Source: Chthonomonas sp. (GTDB lineage: Bacteria > Armatimonadota > Fimbriimonadia > Fimbriimonadales > Fimbriimonadaceae). From it: 64,000 bases of DNA. The first letter of the stretch is position 1. Each line of letters begins with the position of its first letter. The position numbers and the translations under genes were made by a program. The stretch covers positions 434,001 to 498,000 of the forward strand of contig JAEURQ010000002.1 in NCBI GenBank assembly GCA_016788425.1, read 5' to 3'. Positions 46,633 to 54,887 of the stretch are shown here, in pieces. The notes under the pieces were generated by a model. That model saw only the letters and a program-made list of their open reading frames with translations, made no database searches and was not told the DNA's origin.

Positions 46633-47763
46633 TTGGCAACCACAACTAAGGAATCAGTCGGGGAGTCTGTCCAACGTCCCCGTGATCTGCTCACCAAGGA
46701 AGAGCACCTCGAACTTTTACGTCATCTTTTCCTCGCGCGCTACTTCGACGTGCGCCTGATCAAGGAAAAGAAGCGCGGCCGACTGCGCGGCACGCTGTAT
46801 TCGTCGCACAACCAAGAAGGCATCCTCGCCGGCTCGCTCTATGCGCTCAAAGCCACCGACTGGATCAGCCCGATTCACCGCGACATGCCGGCGTTCTTTA
46901 TGAAGGACATGCGCGGCGGCTGGGATCGCGAAGGCCGCCTCGCCATGACGATTGAGGAAGTTTGCTGCCAAGTGTGGGGCAAGGTCGGTTCGCCCGGACG
47001 CGCCCGCGACAACTGGAGCCACATCGGCAAAAAGTCGGCGCGCATTATTCACTCGACTTCGATGCTGGCGGGCACCATTCCCGCCGCCGCCGGCGTGGTT
47101 TACGCCGACCGCATGAACGGCGGCGACGCCGTGGTTCTTACCTACAATGGCGAAGGCTCGACGGCTCAAGGAATCTTCCACGAGGCGGTTAACTTCGCCG
47201 CGGTTCACAAACTGCCGGTGGTCACGATCATCGAGAATAACCACTGGGCATACGGCACACCAAACAACATGGAGTATTCGCTCCCTGACTTCGCGCGCCG
47301 CGCCGATGGCTACGGGATTCCCGGGTACATCGCCGATGGGCAAGACGTGTTTGACGTGTACGACAAGGTCAGTGAGGCCGTCGCTCATGCCCGCTCGGGC
47401 AAGGGTCCCAGCATCGTGGAGTGCAAGACGTACCGCGCGTATGGTCACGGCGATCACGATGACGACCGCGCCGCGAAGTATCGCCCCGACTACGACAGCG
47501 ACCCTGCCATCGTTGACGCGATCAAGCGTTACAGCCGCGACCCCATCGCCGCCGCCAAGGAATACCTCGTGCAAAAGGGTTACCTGAGCGCCGAGGACGC
47601 GGCCAAGTACGCCGCCGAAAACAAGGGTGCGGCGCAATGCTCCGATGAAGATTTCCCGCCTGATGTGGTGGCGTTCCTTAAGCGCGGCGTTGACTTCGCC
47701 GTGAAGGATGGCGTCCCCGCCGCCGAAGAAGGCGGCATGTGGGTCTTCCGGGAGGGCAACTAA
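46633..47763 (+). CDS. pdhA: Pyruvate/2-oxoacid dehydrogenase E1 subunit alpha
   Basis: Thiamine-dependent decarboxylase half of the oxoacid dehydrogenase complex, yielding acyl-lipoyl E2. The 376 residues include YSSHNQEGILAGS near the substrate site, DAVVLTYNGEGSTAQG with IIENNHWAYGTP as the thiamine diphosphate motif, and YRAYGHGDHDDDRAAKYR as the phosphorylation-loop region. The TTG at 46633 is chosen because GGAG lies 8 nt upstream; longer frames would run back through the divergent gene. No E2 or E3 gene is nearby. The substrate (pyruvate or branched-chain oxoacid) is not certain. Confidence 0.9.
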   Translation: MATTTKESVGESVQRPRDLLTKEEHLELLRHLFLARYFDVRLIKEKKRGRLRGTLYSSHNQEGILAGSLYALKATDWISPIHRDMPAFFMKDMRGGWDREGRLAMTIEEVCCQVWGKVGSPGRARDNWSHIGKKSARIIHSTSMLAGTIPAAAGVVYADRMNGGDAVVLTYNGEGSTAQGIFHEAVNFAAVHKLPVVTIIENNHWAYGTPNNMEYSLPDFARRADGYGIPGYIADGQDVFDVYDKVSEAVAHARSGKGPSIVECKTYRAYGHGDHDDDRAAKYRPDYDSDPAIVDAIKRYSRDPIAAAKEYLVQKGYLSAEDAAKYAAENKGAAQCSDEDFPPDVVAFLKRGVDFAVKDGVPAAEEGGMWVFREGN

Positions 47764-47765
47764 TC

Positions 47766-48770
47766 ATGGCCGCCGTTGAAAACAAAGTAATGACCAACTA
47801 CCTGACTGCCATTCAAGAGGCGATCGCCGAAGAAATGGCCGCCAACCGCGACCTCATCGTCATGGGTGAGGACATCGGCATTCTTGGTGGCGCGTTTGGC
47901 GTCACCACCGGTTTGCAAGAAACCTTCGGCAAGGAGCGCGTCATCGACATGCCGATTTCGGAGGGCGCAATTGCTGGTGTCGCCGTGGGTATGGCGCTGA
48001 ACGACAAATCGGTCTGCGCGGAGTTCCAGTTCATCGACTTCATTTCGACCGGATTCGACCAGATCGTCAACATGATGGCGACCTACCACTACCGCACCGC
48101 AGGTGAGGTGGCGCTCAACATTACGATGCGCGGCCCGGCCGGCGGCTACGGCGGTGGCGCGCTCTATCACAGCCAAATGAACGAGGCTTGGTTCGCCAAC
48201 AGCCCGGGCATCAAGATCGTTGTGCCGAGCACGCCGTACGACGCCAAGGGCCTCACCAAGGCCGCGTTGCGCGATCCGAACCCGGTGCTCATCTACGAAA
48301 TCAAGGAGCTGTACCGCAGCAAATCCATTGAGGAAGTGTTGCCGACTGAGGACTTCATCGTTCCGCTGGGCAAGGCCGCCATTCGCCGCGAAGGCAAAGA
48401 TATCACGCTGGTGACCTACGGCCAAAACGTGTACCATTGCCTTGAAGTTGCGGAGAAACTCGCCGCCGACGGCTACGAAGCCGAAGTGATTGACCTGCGC
48501 ACGTTGGTGCCGCTCGACGAAGAAACCATCGTCGAATCGGTGAAGAAGACCAACCGCGTGCTGGTGGTGAACGAAGCTCCGAAAACGTGCGGATTCGCTG
48601 GGGAAGTCGTGGCTCGCATTAACGAGCTTTGCTTCGAGCATCTTGATGCTCCCGCTCTGCGCGTGACGCGCCTCGATACGCCCGTGCCTTGGGTCAAGCC
48701 GCTGGAACTCTTCGTGCTGCCGAGCGTGGAGAAGATTCACGCCGCTGCGCTCAAAATCTGTAAGTTCTAA
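47766..48770 (+). CDS. pdhB: Pyruvate/2-oxoacid dehydrogenase E1 subunit beta
   Basis: Beta half of the E1 heterotetramer. The 334 residues show VMGEDIGILGGAFGVT with the catalytic Glu, DMPISEGAIAGVAVGMAL, FQFIDFISTGFDQIVN, and the transketolase C-terminal domain with DLRTLVPLDEETIVESVKKT and RVTRLDTPVPWVKPLE. The ATG lies 2 nt after the pdhA stop. A hairpin follows within 30-70 nt. Confidence 0.93.
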   Translation: MAAVENKVMTNYLTAIQEAIAEEMAANRDLIVMGEDIGILGGAFGVTTGLQETFGKERVIDMPISEGAIAGVAVGMALNDKSVCAEFQFIDFISTGFDQIVNMMATYHYRTAGEVALNITMRGPAGGYGGGALYHSQMNEAWFANSPGIKIVVPSTPYDAKGLTKAALRDPNPVLIYEIKELYRSKSIEEVLPTEDFIVPLGKAAIRREGKDITLVTYGQNVYHCLEVAEKLAADGYEAEVIDLRTLVPLDEETIVESVKKTNRVLVVNEAPKTCGFAGEVVARINELCFEHLDAPALRVTRLDTPVPWVKPLELFVLPSVEKIHAAALKICKF

Positions 48771-48799
48771 CGAACCTCGGAGCAAGTAATGGAGCAAGT

Positions 48800-48838
48800 A
48801 ATAGGGTGACGGACACACACGTGTCGGTCACCCTATTT
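48800..48838 (+). terminator. Long hairpin behind pdhB
   Basis: AATAGGGTGAC-G-GACAC and GTGTC-G-GTCACCCTATT form a 17-bp stem with one mismatch around a 4-nt loop, then TT. It follows a small direct repeat of GAGCAAGTAAT. Confidence 0.75.
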
Positions 48839-48880
48839 GCAACCGAACATGCCAAAACCGAGTATCATTTTTGAACTTCG

Positions 48881-49192
48881 ATGAAAGGCAATTTGCCTCC
48901 TACACTTAAACTTGTCGGCATGGTCGCCGCGGTATCCGCCGCCGGTTGTGGCAGCATGACACCCCGCGATTGCGTGGATCAATACGGCAATCGCCGACCC
49001 GACCTGGAATGCACGAACCGCAGCTCGTTTGGCGGCGGATTGTATCCGCGGTTCATCTACGGCGGTCGCACCATCAACGGACGCATCTATGGTGGTTCCA
49101 CATCCATGCCCGCCACAGGCGGCATCCAAACCCGCAACGGCACAGTGATTCGGTCGTCGGGGTTTGGCAGCGGATCGAGCTGGAGTAGCTAG
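48881..49192 (+). CDS. Small lipoprotein, Gly/Ser-rich
   Basis: 103 residues with a lipobox (SAAGC) near residue 23. The mature part is rich in Gly, Ser, Tyr and Arg (FGGGLYPRFIYGGRTINGRIYGG split by short turns), likely extended and surface-facing. It is coupled to the glutathionylspermidine-synthase-like gene (TAGTG). The pairing of a small lipoprotein with a YgiC-like enzyme recalls ygiB-ygiC of Escherichia coli, but sequence identity is not claimed. Confidence 0.7.
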   Translation: MKGNLPPTLKLVGMVAAVSAAGCGSMTPRDCVDQYGNRRPDLECTNRSSFGGGLYPRFIYGGRTINGRIYGGSTSMPATGGIQTRNGTVIRSSGFGSGSSWSS

Positions 49193-50340
49193 TGCGCCGC
49201 GTGGCGTGCCCGCCTCGCGACAACTGGGTTGAAATCGTCGAGGCGCAGGGCCTCACCTACCACACTCACGAGGGCAAGCCCTACTGGTTTGAGTCGGCTC
49301 GCTACGAGTTTTCGGCGCGCGAAATCGCCGAACTCGAACAAGCCACCAACGATCTGCACGCGCTGTGCCTATCCGCGATCGACGAGATTTTCGCCCGCGA
49401 TTGGCTGGAACGGCTACACATTCCGGCCAAGTTCCACGACCTCATGCGCCGGTCGTGGGACGATGATCCGCCCGCGATTTATGGCCGGTTCGACCTCGCG
49501 TACTCCGGCGAAGGTCCGCCAAAACTGCTGGAATACAATGCCGACACTCCGACGAGCCTGCTCGAAGCGGCGGTGATCCAGTGGCGCTGGCTCGCGGATC
49601 TGCATCCCGAGGCCGATCAGTTTAACAGTGTTTGGGAGGGGCTAGTGGAGAAGTGGGCTGCGCTGAAAGACGAGGGCTTTTTCCCGGATGGCTGCGTTCA
49701 CTTTGCTCACGAGCGCGCATGGGAAGACCTCATGACGATCACCTTGCTGCGCGATTCAGCGGAGGCCGCTGAGCTGCAAACGCGCGCCTTGCACATGGAC
49801 GAAATCGGCTGGAACGAGGGCACGCGCCGCTTTGTCGATGCCAGCGGGGAAGAGATCGAGACCCTGTTCAAGCTCTACCCGTGGGAGCAGATGCTGGACG
49901 ACCCCTTTATGGAGTTTGTCCTCGAGTCATATCCGCGGCCCCATTGGATGGAGCCCGCGTGGAAGCTGCTCCTCAGCAACAAGGCGATTCTCCCGATTCT
50001 GTGGGAACTCGCGCCGGGTCACCCGAACCTGTTGCCCGCCTATGACGACGGCCCGCGCGATCTCACCGAGTTTGTCAAGAAGCCGGTGTTCTCTCGCGAG
50101 GGGCAAAACATCGCCATCACCACGTCCGACGCCCAGCATTATCAGCCCGGCGAGTACGACGAAGGCAAGTCGGTGTGGCAGTCTTACGCGCGGCTACCCG
50201 AGTTTGGGGGAAACCACGCGGTCATCGGCAGTTGGGTGATTGACGGCGAGGCGCGGGGAATCGGGGTTCGCGAGAGCGATACGCCGATCACCACCGATCT
50301 CGCCCGATTCGTGCCGCACCTTATCGTCGGCGACGAATGA
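49192..50340 (+). CDS. Glutathionylspermidine synthase-like ATP-grasp ligase
   Basis: C-N ligase of the YgiC/YjfC/glutathionylspermidine-synthase pre-ATP-grasp family, 382 residues. IYGRFDLAYSGEGPPKLLEYNADTP is the hallmark substrate/ATP strand region, followed by LFKLYPWEQM, the Lys in LLSNKAILPILWEL, and KKPVFSREGQNI, with VIGSWVIDGEARGIGVRE at the C-terminal ATP-grasp end. The polyamine/glutathione specificity of the true synthase cannot be assumed. The GTG start overlaps the lipoprotein stop. Confidence 0.88.
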   Translation: MRRVACPPRDNWVEIVEAQGLTYHTHEGKPYWFESARYEFSAREIAELEQATNDLHALCLSAIDEIFARDWLERLHIPAKFHDLMRRSWDDDPPAIYGRFDLAYSGEGPPKLLEYNADTPTSLLEAAVIQWRWLADLHPEADQFNSVWEGLVEKWAALKDEGFFPDGCVHFAHERAWEDLMTITLLRDSAEAAELQTRALHMDEIGWNEGTRRFVDASGEEIETLFKLYPWEQMLDDPFMEFVLESYPRPHWMEPAWKLLLSNKAILPILWELAPGHPNLLPAYDDGPRDLTEFVKKPVFSREGQNIAITTSDAQHYQPGEYDEGKSVWQSYARLPEFGGNHAVIGSWVIDGEARGIGVRESDTPITTDLARFVPHLIVGDE

Positions 50341-51238
50341 TCACCACCAAGCCGAGGCCGAGCAAAGCCAGTCCGCCCGGTTCGGGCGCAACCACAATCG
50401 CCATTCCCACGGCGTTGGTGGGCAACGTCAGCTGGCGGCTGGCGCCAAACGAATCCCAGTAATCGGAAACGCCAAACTGGCGATACTTTTGCAGGCGCAG
50501 TTGAGTGCCGACCTTGCCCAGTCCGTAGGCTACATTGGTGTGACCGAACTCGATGTCAATCGCGGAGGTCCAAGCTGTTCCTGGGCCAAAACCGGCGGTT
50601 GGCGCCGAACCGAGCGCGGTGATGTTTTTGATATTCGCGACTCCCGTGCTGCTCACGGAGAGCATCTTTGTGCCCTGTATGCTGCAGCCCGCCATCCCAA
50701 TGTAGGCGTTATCAATCACGGTTTGCACCGGCGAGGCGTAGCCGGTGGGGCTCCAGCGAGAAATGCGACCCATGCTGGTGGAGTAGCTCACAACTTGCTG
50801 GCCACTGTCAACCGCGACTTCGTTGAAGACATCGCCGGCCGTGCCATTGTAATTTGTGAAGGGTAGCCCGGTGCCAAACCCATTTGTAAGGCTTATTTGG
50901 GTGGAACCAGTTGCGGCGAGCACACCCGTGTTTGTGGTGGCGATCCCACGAACAAACGCAAAGCTATTCGAAGTGATGAGGTTCCCAGTGTTGTAGTCGT
51001 ACACCGAATAACCACCCGCGCTTCCCAAACCAACAAAGGCGAGTCCGAGATTCTGCTTGATCGCAATGGAGGTGCAGCCGACAAGGTCGCCGCCGCCAAA
51101 GCTGCCAAGGTAGGTGCCCGTGTCGCCGTCGTAGCGATACACCACGCCCGCGGTCGCATCCGCGATGAGGAGCATGTCAAACGAGGCGTGCGCCGCCGAA
51201 ACACAACCAATGGCAGCGGCTAAAAGTGCAAGTCGCAT
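50321..51238 (-). CDS. PEP-CTERM secreted protein, propeller-like
   Basis: 305 residues with a signal peptide ending AAHASF and a body starting with the pattern ADATAGVVYRYDGDTGTYLG, close to the other two family members in this window. Strand repeats continue to about 270. The tail is APEPGGLALLGLGLVVIIRRRR-like: a PEP motif, a hydrophobic helix and four Arg. It is presumably processed by an exosortase encoded elsewhere. Its 3' end overlaps the convergent ATP-grasp gene by 20 nt. Confidence 0.8.
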   Translation of the reverse strand: MRLALLAAAIGCVSAAHASFDMLLIADATAGVVYRYDGDTGTYLGSFGGGDLVGCTSIAIKQNLGLAFVGLGSAGGYSVYDYNTGNLITSNSFAFVRGIATTNTGVLAATGSTQISLTNGFGTGLPFTNYNGTAGDVFNEVAVDSGQQVVSYSTSMGRISRWSPTGYASPVQTVIDNAYIGMAGCSIQGTKMLSVSSTGVANIKNITALGSAPTAGFGPGTAWTSAIDIEFGHTNVAYGLGKVGTQLRLQKYRQFGVSDYWDSFGASRQLTLPTNAVGMAIVVAPEPGGLALLGLGLVVIIRRRR

Positions 51239-51282
51239 GCCCTAGTTATATCAAATGTTTGCTCAAAACGGAGTCGGTAATT

Positions 51283-51954
51283 TTACGCGGCTTGCTGAAT
51301 CGCTTCGATCAGGTGCGTGGAGGACTCCGTGAGCCGCCACGGGAACACGCGGCAGGGAAGACCCTCGCTGAGCACCGAAGTCTCATGATCCATCAGTTCG
51401 CCGGAGAGTTTCCAGTCGTCGGCCAACGTCTCGCACGTGGGGGAGGCGAAGTAAAACTGTTCGCGCTCGCCAACTTGAAACTGCCCCGAAACGCGGTCGT
51501 GATAGCTTGCCCAGTTGCGGTTGGACAGCAACTGACGCAGTTCTCTATGCAACGCATCTAAGTCGGTCGCGGGATAGAGAGCGGGCAACTGGCCCAGGAA
51601 GTTGCAGAACAGCACGGCGGCATCGGGATATTCCTCAAGCACTGTACGGAACGAGTCGAGATCGGGCTCAAACCGAGCGGTTTTGATCCACTTGGTGCGG
51701 AGCTTGTGGCGGCGATCAAACATCAGCCGGGCCGACGGATCGACCTCTAGCCCAATGACCTGCGTAAAGCTTTGCAGCCAGCCGCGTGACAGCGAATAGC
51801 CCGCACTGGGTCCGACGAGCAAAATCTGCGAGTTGGGTGGATTCCAACTCAGCAAAAAGCGGTGGACGTGCGCGCGGTAAGAGCGCCACTGGTCGGCCGA
51901 CTTGAGCGCGCGTAGGTGATAAACCAACCCACCAGCGGGGTTTAGAATCGCCAT
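51283..51954 (-). CDS. Rossmann-fold methyltransferase-like protein
   Basis: 223 residues. ILLVGPSAGYSLSRGWL followed by VIGLEVDPSARLMF fits strands 1 and 2 of a class I SAM-binding domain (glycine loop, then an acidic residue at the end of strand 2). VLFCNFLGQLPALYP would be strand 4. No substrate motif is recognised. It stands alone, 77 nt from the divergent nuoB. Confidence 0.55.
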   Translation of the reverse strand: MAILNPAGGLVYHLRALKSADQWRSYRAHVHRFLLSWNPPNSQILLVGPSAGYSLSRGWLQSFTQVIGLEVDPSARLMFDRRHKLRTKWIKTARFEPDLDSFRTVLEEYPDAAVLFCNFLGQLPALYPATDLDALHRELRQLLSNRNWASYHDRVSGQFQVGEREQFYFASPTCETLADDWKLSGELMDHETSVLSEGLPCRVFPWRLTESSTHLIEAIQQAA

Positions 51955-52031
51955 GCTTCAATTATCGGCCCGCCGAACCGAAACCTAGAGCGTGCGCACT
52001 TCGCTGAGCGTAGCGCGTATACTGAGATTGC

Positions 52032-52613
52032 ATGCCGAAGAGAATCGAAACGATCGTTCTGCACGATAGTTCCACGCCCGTGATCGGGGACGTGGAAAAG
52101 GCGGGAAGCGTTGTCCTGACGAACCTGGATTACCTGCTGAACCAGGCGCGTGGGAACGCCCTTTGGCCGCTGACCTTTGGCCTTGCCTGCTGCGCCATCG
52201 AAATGATGAGCACGGTGGCCTCGCGATTCGACCTCGCCCGATTCGGCTCAGAAGCCTTCCGCGCCACCCCGCGCCAAGCCGACGTGATGATCATCGCCGG
52301 ACGCCTGAGCAAAAAGATGGCGCCGGTTTTGCGGCAAATTTACGACCAAATGCCCGAACCCAAGTGGGTGATCAGCATGGGCGCTTGCGCCAGCAGCGGC
52401 GGCGTTTATAACAACTACGCCATTGTCCAGGGTGCCGACCAAGTGGTGCCGGTTGACGTCTACGTGCCGGGCTGTCCGCCCTCCCCCGACGCGCTCATTT
52501 ACGGGATCCTCAAGCTTCAAAAGAAAATCATGACCAAGACCCCGCGCAAGAAGCTCAGCGAACTGCGCCTCGTCGAAGTCAACCCGCGACGCCTGGAAGA
52601 GGTGCCGAAGTAA
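52032..52613 (+). CDS. nuoB: NADH-quinone oxidoreductase subunit B
   Basis: Peripheral-arm subunit of complex I carrying the terminal N2 4Fe-4S cluster. The 193 residues have all four ligands: the tandem Cys in [12 protein letters not shown], the Cys in [10 protein letters not shown] and that in VPGCPPSPD. Its stop overlaps the nuoI start (TAATG). No other nuo gene is in the neighbourhood, so the remaining complex I genes must be elsewhere. Confidence 0.96.
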   Translation: MPKRIETIVLHDSSTPVIGDVEKAGSVVLTNLDYLLNQARGNALWPLTFGLACCAIEMMSTVASRFDLARFGSEAFRATPRQADVMIIAGRLSKKMAPVLRQIYDQMPEPKWVISMGACASSGGVYNNYAIVQGADQVVPVDVYVPGCPPSPDALIYGILKLQKKIMTKTPRKKLSELRLVEVNPRRLEEVPK

Positions 52614-53125
52614 TGCCGCAAGCCCCCGGATTGTTCAAGTCTGTGGTCAAGCCGGTGCTTACCGGTTTCGGCATCACGCTCAAGCGCCTCGGCCACAAAA
52701 AGGTCACCATCCAGTATCCGGAAGAACTGCGCGAGCAATTCCCGCGAACCCGCTGGCGACACTTCCTCACCCGCTACGACTCAGGCCTGGAGCGCTGCAT
52801 CGGTTGCTCGCTGTGTGCGGGCGCATGTCCCGCTCGGTGCATCTATGTCGAGGCGGCGGAGAACACTGACCAAGAGCGATATTCGCCGGGCGAGCGCTAC
52901 GCCGTCCGCTACGAAATCAACATGTTGCGCTGCATTTTCTGCGGCTATTGCCAAGACGCATGCCCCACCGGCGCGATCGTTTTGCGCAAGGATTTTGAAC
53001 TCGCCAATTACGACAGACCGCAATTCATCTTCACCAAGGAGATGCTGCTGGAGAAGGAGCCGGGCCAAAACCTGGAGCCGCACCTGAGCAAGTGGGAGCG
53101 CGTGAAGGCCGGCGGCGCAGACTAA
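52613..53125 (+). CDS. nuoI: NADH-quinone oxidoreductase subunit I
   Basis: Two-cluster ferredoxin-like subunit of complex I (N6a and N6b). The 170 residues include a basic N-terminal membrane-contact helix, then CIGCSLCAGACP and CIFCGYCQDACP. It is coupled to nuoB and ends 4 nt inside the convergent DUF4350-like gene. The nuoB-nuoI pair matches only two of the usual 13-14 genes. Confidence 0.96.
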   Translation: MPQAPGLFKSVVKPVLTGFGITLKRLGHKKVTIQYPEELREQFPRTRWRHFLTRYDSGLERCIGCSLCAGACPARCIYVEAAENTDQERYSPGERYAVRYEINMLRCIFCGYCQDACPTGAIVLRKDFELANYDRPQFIFTKEMLLEKEPGQNLEPHLSKWERVKAGGAD

Positions 53126-54135
53126 CGCCGCGCCAATTCCGAAGGGATCGCCAAGGCTCGCGTCAGATTTTCGAGCGAGACGGGCACATTGCCAGCCGCC
53201 TTGAGAATCTCCAGTGCCCGCAGCTGCTCGTCGGTCAAAAACGAGTTGCGAATCTCTTCCGGCGAGTCCTTGGCGAGGTTCAGCCGGGCTCTGATCTTCG
53301 CATCCAGATTTGCGTAAATGATCTCGTTCGCCGTTCGGTCGGCACTCGCGCGTCGCAACAAGTGACCAAACGCCATGAGCAGACTCTTGGTCGACTTTTG
53401 GGTCGTCACCTCGCGGATGGGCGAGCCGAACCGCCGCCCAAAGGTGAAGATAATCACCCCGAAAAGGAGCAACGCCTGATTCCAGATACTCGATGCCGAC
53501 GGATGAATCTTGCTCAGCAAATCTTGCCCGGAGTGCACCAAGCCGCTCTCATCAAACACCACCGGCCCGGGCTTGGGCATTAGCACCTTGACGAGCCTCA
53601 TCAGCACTCGCGCGTTATCGGCCTTGTCAATCAGGGCGTTGGTCGCGATCGTGGCGTCGTCGAGCGTAATGGCGACGGCTTCGCCTTCGATTTCCACCGA
53701 AGCCCAAGGGTCGAGCCCGCGCCGCAGTAACGCCTCGCCGTCAGGGTCAAATTCCGAAGTCGAGTTACCGCGTACTGTGAACGCCGGCTTGCCGCCCGCC
53801 AGCACCAAGTAGTCCTGCGCAACCTCAAGTTCTTTCAAGTTAAGCCGAGTAAGACCTTCTAACGAGAGCACTCGGTGCAGATCAGTAATATCGCCCGAGT
53901 ACGTCGTACTGATGAGCAGCTCCTTGCGGTCGGGCGAACGGTCGTCTGGCGAGTGATTCACCCGCACCGAGTAGCCTTCGGCCTCAAGCAACCGCCCAAA
54001 GGCGGCGAGGCCATCAATCTGGCGGGAGTTGACGCTGGGATACGACTCTTCGCGCGGCTCGGAATAGACGGTCCATACCCACAGCGCGATGAGCGCGATG
54101 AACGGGAGCCAAATCCACTTCGGCATGGACCTCAT
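53122..54135 (-). CDS. DUF4350-like membrane-anchored protein
   Basis: 337 residues: an N-terminal membrane segment (WIWLPFIALIALWVW), an external domain of about 200 residues with the pattern SVNSRQIDGLAAFGRLLEAEG typical of DUF4350 proteins, a second segment near 235 (NQALLLFGVIIFTFGRRFG) and a cytoplasmic helical tail. In other bacteria such proteins sit with MoxR ATPase, DUF58 and DUF4129 proteins. It overlaps the DUF4129-like gene by 4 nt. Confidence 0.7.
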   Translation of the reverse strand: MRSMPKWIWLPFIALIALWVWTVYSEPREESYPSVNSRQIDGLAAFGRLLEAEGYSVRVNHSPDDRSPDRKELLISTTYSGDITDLHRVLSLEGLTRLNLKELEVAQDYLVLAGGKPAFTVRGNSTSEFDPDGEALLRRGLDPWASVEIEGEAVAITLDDATIATNALIDKADNARVLMRLVKVLMPKPGPVVFDESGLVHSGQDLLSKIHPSASSIWNQALLLFGVIIFTFGRRFGSPIREVTTQKSTKSLLMAFGHLLRRASADRTANEIIYANLDAKIRARLNLAKDSPEEIRNSFLTDEQLRALEILKAAGNVPVSLENLTRALAIPSELARR

Positions 54136-54887
54136 GCGAAGGGCACCGCCTCGACTTGGCCCACAAAGGCGCGAAACTCAGCGACATCAGAAAGCCCCGC
54201 CACCCGTGACCCGTACCAAAGGTCATCAAAATTCTGCGTGATCGTTCGCAAAGGCAGGTCAACCATGGCGCGGCTCTCTGCGAACCGATAGTAGTGCTCC
54301 CAGTTGGTTTCCCACGGTCGCATTCGCAGTAGTTTGCGCCGATCCATGGTGACCAGCGCCGCCAAGTACAGCGCGCGGACGGCCTCACGCAAGCGACCCT
54401 CGGATTCCATTTTCGCTGCGAGCGCGAGCCACTGATCCACCGAGTACTTCGCCTCGACTTCGCTCATCAACTTGTCGGCGTCTGCGCCCGCCTTCTTGCC
54501 GCGCTTCGCCAGGTCCACGTTGCGCAGCAAAAAGTAGAGAGCAATGACGACCGCGGCGGCCAGGACAACCCACATGATGAACGTGAGGGTTGAACTGGAA
54601 GGCAACTCCACATCGGGCGATGGCGGGCGCTCCCGCGAAACGGGCGCATCCCGGCGGCTCAGACGCCGAAACGCATTCTCTGCCCAGTCGTTGTCGTATT
54701 TGCCAGGCCGGGCGTCTCGGTTGTAGCCGGACGACAACTCCTTTTCGGCTACGGCGCGGTAGTCCTTCGCGTCCTTGCCCATCACGACGTCCTCGCGCAT
54801 TTTCTCCAGCGAAACGCCACTGCTTTGCGCACCCGCGAAGGCTGCGACAAAGAGCAGACTAAGCCCGAAAACGCGAACGCTTGCCAT
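54132..54887 (-). CDS. DUF4129-like membrane protein
   Basis: 251 residues: a signal peptide (to about residue 20), an external helical region, one central membrane helix (FIMWVVLAAAVVIALYFLL), then a cytoplasmic C-terminal domain with the AALVTMDRRKLLRMRPWETNWEHYY-like pattern (split by short turns) of DUF4129. The ATG at 54887 is used; it lies 28 nt inside the preceding gene. No enzymatic motif is present. Confidence 0.7.
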   Translation of the reverse strand: MASVRVFGLSLLFVAAFAGAQSSGVSLEKMREDVVMGKDAKDYRAVAEKELSSGYNRDARPGKYDNDWAENAFRRLSRRDAPVSRERPPSPDVELPSSSTLTFIMWVVLAAAVVIALYFLLRNVDLAKRGKKAGADADKLMSEVEAKYSVDQWLALAAKMESEGRLREAVRALYLAALVTMDRRKLLRMRPWETNWEHYYRFAESRAMVDLPLRTITQNFDDLWYGSRVAGLSDVAEFRAFVGQVEAVPFA

